Assembly (NCBI GenBank): GCA_001936135.1
Contig: CP012810.1
Span: 434,001-498,000, forward strand
DNA length: 64,000 bases
Direction of reading: 5' to 3'
Source: Saccharomycopsis fibuligera x Saccharomycopsis cf. fibuligera
Taxonomy: Eukaryota > Ascomycota > Saccharomycetes > Ascoideales > Saccharomycopsidaceae
Part shown: piece after piece, positions 27,831 through 38,400 of the stretch
Position numbering within the stretch: the first letter of the stretch is position 1
Layout of the letters: each line of letters opens with the position of its first letter
Position numbers and translations under genes: made by a program
The notes under the pieces: generated by a model
What the model saw: the letters and a program-made list of their open reading frames with translations, nothing else
The model's database searches: none
What the model was told of the DNA's origin: nothing

Positions 27831-28614
27831 TGTCTGTTTACTGGAGTTCAGGTGCTTGGGTTAGCTTTTCTTAGAATACTTACTTTAGATTGACCTAGCC
27901 TAGATTAGTAAAATAGAGTCAATTTGACAACTTGTTTGTTTTCTGCCATTTATTATTGTCTTTTTTTCTAGGTGTGTGCTGCTGAAAAAAAATATACTTG
28001 CTTGTCATTTGTCTCATTTTGTCTTCTGGTTTGGGGTTTATATATAAACCTCGCTAATATGTTGGCTCATGTGTTGCTTAACGGACTTCTATACCCACAA
28101 ATGCATATAGTAAATTCACTACAAAAAGCATAGTTTGAGGCAGGATCAGTAAAAGTTACTCAAAGTCTACAAGTTAATGTTTTATACGATAAATGAAATT
28201 TATATTTATCAAGTGTCAAGAGATGCAGTGCATAATTGCAGCATATTTGTTTGAAAGAAAAGGTTAATTTAATGAGAGTATTGTCCTGAACAGAAGTACC
28301 AGCATCTAAATAGGACCAATAAAAGATATTTTAACAAGCAGTAATGTGTAAGAAAAAAAACTAAGATAAAACAACAATGCATGCACGAATCCCAATAAAG
28401 CTTGAAGAAAGTAGAAAACATAAAACCATAACGTGCAAAAAAAAAAGTAATATAACCAGCCAAATGACAGCACCAAACCTGTAAAGTTCTAAAAAAAAAC
28501 CAAAATAAAAAAAAACCTATTTTTGAAAAAACAGAAAACAAAAAAAAATGCAACAACCAAATAAAACATGGGAAAAGAGAGAACGATAAAATGCAGAAAT
28601 AGGATTTGCAGAAT
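27831..28614. other. Convergent intergenic region between SNA3-like and F-box/LRR genes
   Basis: A/T-rich with several A runs near 28438-28548. A hydrophobic minus-strand frame (28269-28556) is low complexity and I do not call it. Confidence 0.6.
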
Positions 28615-30993
28615 TTATCTGCAATTGTAACAAAATGATGAGAATCCGCTAGCTCTGTAGATACTGATATCTGGATTGAGAGTGTTCAAATAAGCAACGT
28701 CAATGTTTTTGTTTCCATTGACATGAAGATGCTGCAAGTCAGGTAAAGATTCTAATCCTTCGCATCGACTAATTTTGTTGTTGTTCAAATTCAAAATTTG
28801 CAACTTTTTCAAATGATCAACATTTTCAATTTTTTCAATCTCATTATCGTTCAAGAACACTGCAGTTAATTTATTCAAGCCATCAAGATTTTCAAGTACA
28901 GTAAGTGAGTTTTCATTCAAATAAAGCTGATTCAAATTCTCCAAGTGAGACAAATTCTCAATTTTGGAAATTTGATTTCTAGTTAAATAAAGACGCTCAA
29001 TATTTGGTAAGCTTTCCAAGTTTTCAATTTTACTTATCTTGTTGCTATGAATGGATAAAACCTTGAGATTATTGAGATTTTCCAAATTTTCGAGCTTGGA
29101 GATTTCATTATTAGATAAATCAAAGTTAGATAAATTTGGCAAATCAAATGATTTTGGTATTGATGAAATCTTATTACTAGCCAATGACAAACCTTTCAAA
29201 GATTTAGCGTTACTCAAATTTACAATACTTGAGATTTGGTTACCACAAAGATTGAGAATTGATAAATCGTTGAAGTGAGCAAAAACTTGATTGAGCTCAC
29301 TGATTTGATTATTGTTCAAAAACAATTCCTTGATTTGTGCTTGGTTATCCAAGTTTTCCAAAGTTTGAAGTTTGTTGTAGCTTAGGTTCAATCTGGTCAA
29401 GTTCAGAAGAGAATCAATATTCTGGATCTTGTCAACTTGGTTATATGATAAATCCAAATGACGCAAATTTCTTAAATGATTCAATTGCTCAATACCAGTA
29501 GCTTCATTTCTTTTGAGACTTAAATCTTGCAAGTTTGGTAAATTAGGAAACTTTTCCAAACTGCTAATCAAGTTATTCGAAAGTGACAACACTTCCAAAT
29601 TTTTACAGCCATCCAAGTTTTCAACTTTGGATATAACATTGTCAGTAAAATTCAACACTCTCAAGTTGTGTAACTCCAGCAAGTTTTCTATTTTGATGAT
29701 TTTGTTAGATGCAATATTAAATTCACGAAGTTCTTTCAAATTTTCTAAATCGTGTAGTCTCATAATTTCATTGTTTGCTAAGTCTAAAAGTTGCAAGGAA
29801 TGACAGTTTTCAAGATTCGATATCTGACAAAGTCTGTTGTCATTCAAGTATAATGTTTTCAAGCTAGTTAAGTTCAACATATCGTCTCCAATTTCTTGAA
29901 TTTTATTGCAACCAAGATTTAAAACTCTTAGCTTGGATAAATTGCTCATATTTTCAATTTTTGTAATCAGATTGAAAAATAATTGCAAATTTTTTAGATG
30001 TCTTAATTCGCTCAAGTTTTCTATTTTGCCAATTTGATTTTCAACTAATATCAAATGTTCTAATTTTCGTAGTTTATGCAAATTCTGAAGTTTGGTTAAT
30101 TGGTTATAACTTAAATTTAACTCTCTTAGTTGTGGTAAATCGATAGCCTCATGGAGTTTTGTCAAAAGATTCTTAGAAAGATCTAAGACCTGCAAATTTG
30201 GTAGATATTTGTGAGATAAGTTTGTAAATGATTCGATATAGTTGCCATCAAGGTACAAGTGTCTCAACATTGGGAGTTTGAAATTCTTGCCGTCCAAAAC
30301 CTTAAATTCATAGTTCACAGTCAATGATGTCAACGATTTGAGATTGAATCTGGTGAAATCGACCAAAGTATCTTTATCCTGAAATTTGACCATCAAGTTT
30401 TGTAATTTGTTTTCATTAACAATATTAATGTTGTCATCGCTGTTGAAAACAGTGTATTTGGTTATTTGTAGATGGTCAACTTTAAGTTTCAAGTATGGGC
30501 AGCTAACCTCAAGAGATATTAAGCTGCTGACGCCGTTTATAAACTCAGAAAGTTCAAATAACTTATTCTCATCTTCAATCAAATGTTTGCAGCAAAAGTT
30601 TTCTTTGTGACCACCGACAAAAGGGGTATTGCCATCCTGATAGTCACATTTTATGGATAAACTTTTTATTGAGTGCTTAAACTCAACCAAGTGAGATAAA
30701 GACTGCAAGAAACAAACACAAAAAAGAAAACCAGAGCTCGGATCTTTGCAGAAAAAGAATTCTCCAATTCTGATTGTATTCTCATTAAGGCCGTCGAGTT
30801 GAGCTTTGCTCATTTCTGATATGCTCTTGGTGATAAAAACGACATTTTCAAAGAGCATAGTGTTCAAAACGCTCCTGATAGTGACGTTAACGGCGGCTAA
30901 GTGGTGGTACAAGCAACTCAAGTCGGACATGTCGAGCTGGTTGAGTACTTGCCACACAACCTCATTTGGTAGGCGATCTATGGATAAAGACAT
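28615..30993 (-). CDS. F-box-like protein with about two dozen Sds22-type leucine-rich repeats
   Basis: From the ATG at 30993 the product is 792 residues. An F-box-like segment comes first (SLSIDRLPNEVVWQVLNQLD, residues 2-21), then ~200 residues of weakly defined sequence, then a tandem array from about residue 240 of 22-residue repeats such as NQISKIENLSHLENLNQLYL, the pattern of Sds22-like LRRs, ending close to the C-terminus. F-box plus LRR suggests a substrate adaptor for an SCF ubiquitin ligase (inference); the repeats could instead bind a phosphatase as in Sds22. The frame stays open upstream to 31227, but a TATATAAA lies at 31119 inside that extension, so I prefer the downstream start. 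No ortholog name assigned. Confidence 0.8.
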   Translation of the reverse strand: MSLSIDRLPNEVVWQVLNQLDMSDLSCLYHHLAAVNVTIRSVLNTMLFENVVFITKSISEMSKAQLDGLNENTIRIGEFFFCKDPSSGFLFCVCFLQSLSHLVEFKHSIKSLSIKCDYQDGNTPFVGGHKENFCCKHLIEDENKLFELSEFINGVSSLISLEVSCPYLKLKVDHLQITKYTVFNSDDNINIVNENKLQNLMVKFQDKDTLVDFTRFNLKSLTSLTVNYEFKVLDGKNFKLPMLRHLYLDGNYIESFTNLSHKYLPNLQVLDLSKNLLTKLHEAIDLPQLRELNLSYNQLTKLQNLHKLRKLEHLILVENQIGKIENLSELRHLKNLQLFFNLITKIENMSNLSKLRVLNLGCNKIQEIGDDMLNLTSLKTLYLNDNRLCQISNLENCHSLQLLDLANNEIMRLHDLENLKELREFNIASNKIIKIENLLELHNLRVLNFTDNVISKVENLDGCKNLEVLSLSNNLISSLEKFPNLPNLQDLSLKRNEATGIEQLNHLRNLRHLDLSYNQVDKIQNIDSLLNLTRLNLSYNKLQTLENLDNQAQIKELFLNNNQISELNQVFAHFNDLSILNLCGNQISSIVNLSNAKSLKGLSLASNKISSIPKSFDLPNLSNFDLSNNEISKLENLENLNNLKVLSIHSNKISKIENLESLPNIERLYLTRNQISKIENLSHLENLNQLYLNENSLTVLENLDGLNKLTAVFLNDNEIEKIENVDHLKKLQILNLNNNKISRCEGLESLPDLQHLHVNGNKNIDVAYLNTLNPDISIYRASGFSSFCYNCR

Positions 30994-33576
30994 GGTGGTG
31001 ATGATATACGATGAATTATGTGATGAAAGTGAAAGTATGGGTGGGTCTAGCGCCGACAAGTGTGTTATTTGTTTTCTGAGCTGGATCCAGGGGAAAGAAA
31101 GCAGGACATGGGCTATACTATATAAAATTTTTCCTTTCTGTTCACTAGTGAGTAAAAAGGATGGGTTTTGCCAATAAACGCTTTCTCTTACTCCGATGGA
31201 CAGCCCTGCAGGCTTGCGCATGGGCACTAGAAAAGAAACATCAAACAGTTACGTAATGGCTATTTTTTTCCGGCATAAAACACAAACCGCAGTACCGTGC
31301 TGCACAACTACTGCACACCAGCGTCACCACTCAAACCACACAACCGGCTATGGCCAGGTGGCGCCGAACGAAGTCGCTGGCATCTGCTAGTGAAAAAGGG
31401 AAAGTGCTCTTGTGTTTTAAAAGCATAATGAATGTGTAAACAATAATGGATAAGCAAAAAAAATTGGCAGCTGTTTTCTGAAACCATAGGTGGTAACGTG
31501 AGGTACAATTGTAGTGTAAACCGGCGTAAACAACAGTTTTGTAACAGCATAACGGGTTGACCATCTATTAAACGTCAGACTGCCAAAGGGCACAAACACT
31601 GAGACTATGGGGTGGGAAACCCGGTGTTATGAGCCGCAGACCATGCGGTTCATAACTGTATGCAAGGCCTGGAAAAACTCGGGCGACGGGTGGTTTGTTA
31701 TTGTTTACGGCTGTTCGCTATTGTTTTAGCACTAGTGGCATGTGCGAATAGCACTAGCGAGTGTGCAGTTCCAGCCACGACGCGACGGGGCTCGCCCACC
31801 AATACCACCTTCTCGGCATTTTGTTGACATCGGTTTCGGAGAAGAGGTAGCTCCAACTACGATTACCGCGGACTCAGAAATATTGCAATATCGCTCCTCA
31901 GCCTCCGAGAAAAGACAGTTTACTTTAAATAGTATCAATTTTCAATAAATCCAAATATGCCCAAAGGTAATGCCCGTATGATTGATAGCTTGCTTTGGGA
32001 AATATTCAAGCTTGTCTTGAAATCGTAGAACTGCTGGTCGAGAACATTATTTGCGAAAGGCTAATTAAGCGCTACTACTGCAAGCAGACAAACATCCTGG
32101 CGCACCCCAGCACAGGGCATACGTTTTCCAGCGCACGGTCAATCTCTTGTGAAGTCAATATTTATGAAGCGCTGACGCCCCCCCAAAAAAAAAGATCTTC
32201 TAAATATAAAGTGCTGTTCTGTTATCTTTCTTCGTGTTGTTTTTTAATATTAACATAATATTCGCCGTACTTGTTCAGCTTGAATTGCTTCTATTTTGCA
32301 GCCTACAATAACTTCAAATTGTATTTGGCCCCTCTACTGAAGCCACAGTGCAGTGCTCCTCATGCTAGACACTATTTAAAACAAGAGCATTGACCGAAGC
32401 TGATGGAGTGACACAAAGACAGTTGAATATGCCCCGAGATAGTGAGATTGCAAAGAAAAAGAAACCTTCTGCAGCCCCGTGCATGGGTATATGTCAAAAG
32501 AGCGTGAAGTTGAGAAGCACGATTTCATCATCAATTTTTCTTGTGGCTATTGTTGTTTTTTCTTGGACGCCAAACCCCGGCTTTTAGTCCATAAATGCTG
32601 GGATTTGGCTCAACGAGTTGTGTTTAAGTAACATAATCTACCTGCTGGCCCTATTGTACTAATTAGCCTAGAACAAGAGATTTGAATCAACACCAAGCAG
32701 ATCAATATGAAATGAGCTCGGCACGCTCCTAAATAATAACTATTATTACTTTCATCAAACCCTCCGCAGGAGCTATTTAGCTTTTTAATACATCGTAATT
32801 ACGCTCCCCGGAACTAGAAGTCAAACTTTTTTTATTTTTATCAACTTTCCTCATTTCTTTTGTTCAACTTACACAGGAACTTTAAATCAACGAGTATCTA
32901 AAGGAGAAAGAGATCGCTATAAGAAGCAAAGTTTTGAAACATTCGCGACTGGACAGCACATAATGTACATCACATTCTGTTGTGTCATATGATCATATAA
33001 TAGCCCTTCTATTTCTTTTCCCCGCAGCGAGTTACCATCTTGCAGTGTAATCAAATTGACTTTGGCAGACGTACTATTATCTGCAAAAAAAGAAAAAAAA
33101 TAACATCGTAATCATTTTTGCTATTTTATTGCATAGATTAGCAGAAAACTTGATCAAATATATTTGACAGTTCCAGCCGTGGCGTTACATTTGAATTGAA
33201 CAAATCGTTTCTTTTAGCTTCTGTAAGACAAACATTAGCTGTCAATTGTATAGTAAATAAATTTTATATTAATCTTTTTGTCTTTACTTCATTTAATTGT
33301 CCTATTGTTTGCTATTTGCCAAAAAGCAATCATTCGTAACCGCTACATGGCTTGCCAGCAACTGTGCAACTGTATAACTGAGATTGCAATGTAGTGTAAA
33401 TAACTCAGGCCTCAACTTGCAGCTTTTTACTCGCAAATATGCGTGCGTTCAGCAGTTCGTGGTTTTAATTAATTACACATTCTAATTAAAATGTGTAACC
33501 CTGTTTATGTAGTGTACTACCCGGCCCTAAGAAGATTTATATATGCTCTTGCCGTAAAAAAAACTATTTCAATATT
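30994..33576. other. Long intergenic region (2.6 kb) before tRNA-Leu
   Basis: No protein gene I can support; open frames (for example 31742-31948, 31995-32258) show no domain. 31700-31900 is more G+C-rich than its surroundings. It holds a 13-bp hairpin (listed separately). The first ~200 bases form the promoter of the F-box/LRR gene with TATATAAA at 31119-31126. Confidence 0.55.
31626..31656. other. Inverted repeat / hairpin, 13-bp arms and 5-base loop
   Basis: Left arm GTTATGAGCCGCA (31626-31638), loop GACCA, right arm TGCGGTTCATAAC (31644-31656). The arms pair fully as RNA with one G-U, or with one mismatch as DNA. No T-run follows, so it is not a Pol III terminator. It could be a dimeric protein site or part of an RNA; function unknown. 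Confidence 0.6.
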
Positions 33577-33692
33577 GGACGTGTGGCCGAGTGGTCTAAG
33601 GCGCTCGACTCAAGAGTAACACCTCTTGCAGCATAAAAATGCTGAGCAATCGAGTCTCGAAAGAGGCATGAGTTCGAACCTCATCGCGTCCA
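33577..33692 (+). tRNA. tRNA-Leu(CAA) with a 34-nt intron
   Basis: Acceptor GGACGTG/CGCGTCC, T arm ATGAG-TTCGAAC-CTCAT, long variable arm and discriminator A give an 82-nt mature class II tRNA. Anticodon CAA is at 33611-33613; the intron 33615-33648 begins one base after it, the standard position. The intron holds CTCTTG (33623-33628), complementary to the anticodon and next bases CAAGAG (33611-33616), as needed for the splicing-endonuclease fold. It reads UUG leucine codons. Confidence 0.93.
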
Positions 33693-34386
33693 TTATTTTT
33701 TAACTTGATCTTTGTTGAGGTACAATTTTTTTAAATAGATTTTGTGTGTAAAAAAATTATAGATCTTATAGTTCATTGATGGAGTCAATAATAAGACAGA
33801 TTACGTTTATAGTGTGATTTCAATCTAGTGGGTTGGAAAACGTGCACGCATACTAAACTCAAAGAAAACACTGCGGATTAATAGCTCCAACCGACACTAT
33901 GATTATAGATACCATCCTGGTACATTTTAGAAGAGGGGGAATCGTACAATCCCCAAGAGAACTGATCGCCGGAACCATAATAAAATGCCCATTAGCTGCC
34001 ATTCCAAATTTCCGCCAACAATGAAAGATTCGTTTCTATTCAAAGATACATATGTACACAAGTGTAACGTTTTTATTTTCTTCTTGACCCAGACTTGTGG
34101 CTGATCGGCCGTTTGCATTATTACGGATGTTCCCATCGCATGCATCGGTCGCATCCGTACTTGAGTAACATTCGAAACTAAAACGGCCTTAGTTATACGC
34201 TAGAGAGCCTATATATAAAGCTGCCACAATTTCTTCATAGTCATTATAGCTACTAAAATTCTTCGAGAAAGACACAAGTTAAAATAAACCTACCTAATAG
34301 CAAAAATCAACAGACCACCCTTTGTCTAACATTTTCACCTACAACATACATCACATATACAACAGGACTTTTGAACACAGCACATC
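33693..34386. other. Intergenic region between tRNA-Leu and the spliced PMP3-like gene
   Basis: No gene seen. Promoter of the next gene has TATATAAA at 34212-34219, about 170 bases before its ATG. Confidence 0.55.
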
Positions 34387-34732
34387 ATGTCCGAATACAA
34401 AGAGTATCAAAGAGAAGAAGAGTCTATTAACAGCTACAAAGAAGAAAAAAAAATTGGGCTTTGTTGTCATATTATTCTTGCATTGTTGATATCTCCAGTG
34501 GCTGTATACATGTCAAGAGGAGCTACTTGCCAATTATGGACAAATATCGCATTGTTCATCTTGTTGGGATTCCCTGGCATAATTCACGCTTTAGTTCTTG
34601 TATGTATTTTCCTCACAAAATTGGTAGAAAAAAAAAATGTTTTGAAAAGCAGTATATGTCAAAGTTTTTTGGATAGAAGTTTAACCAATTACTAACATAA
34701 ATTTTGTTTTCTAGATTTTTAGAGATTTATAA
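34387..34732 (+). CDS. Small Pmp3/Sna-family membrane protein, two exons
   Basis: Exon 1 is 34387-34599 and exon 2 34715-34732. The 115-nt intron has a GTATGT donor (34600), an exact TACTAAC branch site (34690-34696) and CTAG acceptor ending at 34714. The product is 76 residues: a charged, Glu/Lys/Tyr-rich N-terminus (1-22), then the Pmp3 domain with LLISPVAVYMSRG, QLWTNIALFILLGFPGIIHA and a short C-terminus LVLIFRDL. Pmp3 proteins are small plasma membrane or vacuolar proteins affecting membrane potential. Without splicing the tail becomes an atypical Lys-rich extension. A second acceptor at 35033 could give a longer form. It is the second family member in 7 kb. Confidence 0.82.
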
Positions 34733-35430
34733 GTACAACTTAGAGATGCTTAATTAGGGATTAATTGATTGGGACGACTTATAGATTTATCAACGACTTA
34801 TCATGAAACTTTTATAGATTTTGCTAATGGGTTCGTTCCCATAATTTGCTAAAGATTGCCGAGATGGCGCTGATATGCCGTAACTTGTATAACTGTTACA
34901 TCAAAGCCATTGCTGTCGCTGATAAGATATCTCAATTCTGCTGAAACTCAGCACTTTAGTTCATTCATTTTCATTTCAATTTTATTCAGATTATGTTTAG
35001 CCTTTTTTTCTGCTTTTTGTTTATGTTTTTTAGATTACGGGTGTTTATTGTTTTGCAATTGTTTCTATGATTGATAGAATTAGGTCTGTAGCAAAAGTAG
35101 CAAAAGTATCAAAAGAAGGAACCGTTAAGAGGAGTAGCCAAATGAATAGTACCGAAGAATACTGTTCAGCATGCATACACCACATTTACGGATATATTTA
35201 TGGACAGAACGCGGGTAATCCCGATTTTCCACCGCCTAAAAAAATATTTGCTTAGTTAACTACGCTATTTACTTTTTTGTATTTGAGCATCTCCAGATTA
35301 TTTCCCAATTATAACTATCATCGCCATAAGCACAGCTAATTTTCAATTGTTAGTCGATAACAACAAGAAGCAGTAGCACACATATTGCCAAAATTAATTA
35401 TCAAGTCAAACAATAATATAAAAGTTACAA
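34733..35430. other. Intergenic region, possible alternative last exon of the PMP3-like gene
   Basis: A pyrimidine-rich tract ends in TTTTTTAG at 35033. From 35034 the frame that continues exon 1 of the PMP3-like gene is open for 73 codons to a stop at 35253-35255. There is no TACTAAC branch site, so its use is uncertain. The last 150 bases are the leader of the giant acidic gene. Confidence 0.35.
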
Positions 35431-38400
35431 ATGACGGGCCGTCATGGGTTTCCATACCCGTTTTTGAATAATCGCAGCCGCCAAATAATTGCCAATAATA
35501 GCAATGGTGATGATAATAATAATGCATCCGAGGTGAGTAGCCCCCATAATACAGATAATGATGGTAACAGATCCAATAATGAACAATTGGAAAATTTAAA
35601 CAATGAAGAACAGAAAGACACTACCAGCATACTCAATTGGATGAATGCTTTAAAAACAAGAGCAATAAATGTGTTGGAAGAGCAAAAATTACAAGAATCT
35701 GAATTTCAACAGCAATTGGAAGCCGAGAGGCAGAAAATCAAAATGAAGAGAATTTCTGATAATAGGTTATTGAAGTTTCATAATTTTGAGAAACTTGGCA
35801 ATTTTTTGAATGAGCCTGAGTTGGCTGTGGCAGCTGAGATATCTAGTGAGAATAAACAACAGCAGAACCAGCAGCAACAATCACAAAGTGACAACGAACG
35901 TGATTTGTCTGATCAATCATACCATGGAGAAGATGCAGAGGAAGATGATGAACATGACTACGAGTATGAAGAAGAAGAAGAAGAAGAAGAAGAAGAAGAA
36001 GAAGGTTATAATAATGGTCATATTGAAAACCGACATGAGATACAAAATACTAGTGATGATATAACTCATAGGGGCCCCAATTACCATGAAGACATCCGAT
36101 CTCAGAGCAATACCCCAATACGAGACGATGCGGAAGTCATTGATATTGATTCTTCTGAAGATAACATTCAGTTACAATTTCACCAGCAACAACAATCAGA
36201 GGCACTATTACAACCTCAACCACTGAATTGGAACCATCAGCAACATCACGAGCAATCTATATACAACCAAAACCAAAGCCATGCTCAACAACAGCGCTAT
36301 AATGATTATCATAACAGCAGGCCTCAACAACATGATAATTACGTGAATGTTGACCCATATAAGTCAGACTATCAACGCATATATGAAGGGCAACATGATG
36401 TTACTAATTACAACCAAGGTCAAGAGGCAGAAGAAATAGAAGAACATTATGATGAAAATGATGATGATAATGAGGAGCAACATGATAGTTATGTGGACGA
36501 GTATGCACAGGACGTGTACAGCGAGGAAGATGATGAACACTATGGCGAAGAAGAAGAAGAAGAAGAGGAAGAAGAAGAAGAGACAAAGTCAGACTATCAC
36601 GATCGCCATGGTAACGTATATGGTGTTGATGAAGAAGAAGATCAGGAAGGAGAATATGCAGAAGAGGAAATTGAAAGAGAAGAACAACAAAACTTAACTA
36701 ATGCAGATGAAACCTCTTATCAAGATTATCATACTGCTCAAAATTATTCACAGTTCAATGAATTACTGCAAATTTCAACAGAAAAATTCGATCCGAAGAA
36801 TATCTTACCTGAGGATGTTGAAGAAATTGAGGAGATTCCATCTCATGATGAGGAGGAAGAAGGTCAACAAGAAGAGTATGATCATGCTGAAGAAGAAGAC
36901 GACGACGACGACGAAGAAGAAGAAGAAGAAGAAGAAGAAGAAGAAGAAGAAGAAGAAGAAGAAGAGCGGAACGAGGGAAAAGGGGAAGAGTACGACTATT
37001 ACAACAGTGACGAAGGCGAAGAAGAAGGCGAAGAGGATGAGGAGGAATATAATAATGTAGAAGAAAAAGAAGAAAAAGAGAAAGAATATATTAAACGCCA
37101 AAACCCATATAATGAACAAACTAATCAACCTGATGATACCAATAATAAGGAAATTCATACTATTGATGGAATTGAAAATGACTATGATTACGAAAATAGC
37201 ACCGCTAATAGGGACATTTTCACTCTTGACGTAATTGACGGGGAAAACAATTCATACAATCAGCCTATTGCCTATGCGGAACAAGTACGTGATAATGACG
37301 ATGAGCAAGAAAATCAAGCTTTTGACAATAATGAACTAATAGCTCAAGCTATGCTTGCTGCTCAAAATCAACACACTCAGAACACAAGTACCACAGTTAA
37401 CAACAGTAGTACTCAGCATGATCTTACTGGTAATTGGATTGATTCTACTCAAGACATTATTCAAGAGGTTGACCCAACGGAAAATAAGATATCGGAAGCA
37501 CAAAAAACATTTATCCAACCACAACAGTCATCTGGTGAAACGGCTCTGAGTGAGAATGTTGGAGAAAGTAATAATGAGTTTGAAGATCAAACTGATATAA
37601 TAGTCACCGAGCAAAATGCTGAAGAGCAAAAGCAATTTTTTAATAGAGAAGAGCAAAACACTAAACGTGCTCCTATTAAAAGAGAGAGTCCTTATCAAGA
37701 AAGTTCAAAAGAGGATGAAAAAGCTCAGGAACTGGAGCTGTGGGAAGAGGAAAAAGATGAAAAGGAAGAAAAGGCGGAAGATAAACTTATGAAAGAGAAT
37801 TATGTAGAAGAAGCAAAAACAGATGATGAAGAGGAGCAGCTCAAGGAGCCAGCTTCACCACCGCCTCCTAGTGTTTTTGGAAGTATTGATCCATTTGCAT
37901 TTTCTAGTGATGTGACCCTGGCAGCAAATCAGGAGAGTGACAATGATGAAGACCAAAGAGATGACCAGGACAACGAAAATGATAGAAGTAATTTTAAACA
38001 GGAAAGTCAAAATAAACAAGAAGAAGTCAAAGTTGAAGACGAATATGCTCAGGATGATTCCCACACAGAGCCACTTTCATCAATGATTGAGAGCACGGGA
38101 GATGTACCCGGTACTGACTCGAAACGTATGGAAAGTGCAGATGCAGATGTCAAAGCTACAGAAGTTCTTCGCGCACTGCCCACCCCTGATGCTCTAGTAA
38201 TCCATAATGAAACTGATCATCAGGAAGTAAGCAAAATGAATAATGAAACTACTGATTTTGTGACCGCTTTAGATGCAGATGAATCAAAAAACCAAGAGAG
38301 GCTGATTTTGTTTAATGAGCGGCCAGTGAAAACTGTTATTGATGAACACGATATTGCTGAGAATTTGAATGTTAGCCTTGAAGATGTGGAATTTCAAAGT

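Noticed and set aside
30994-31227. 78-residue N-terminal extension of the F-box/LRR protein
   Set aside because: A TATA box lies inside it and the F-box begins right after the ATG at 30993.
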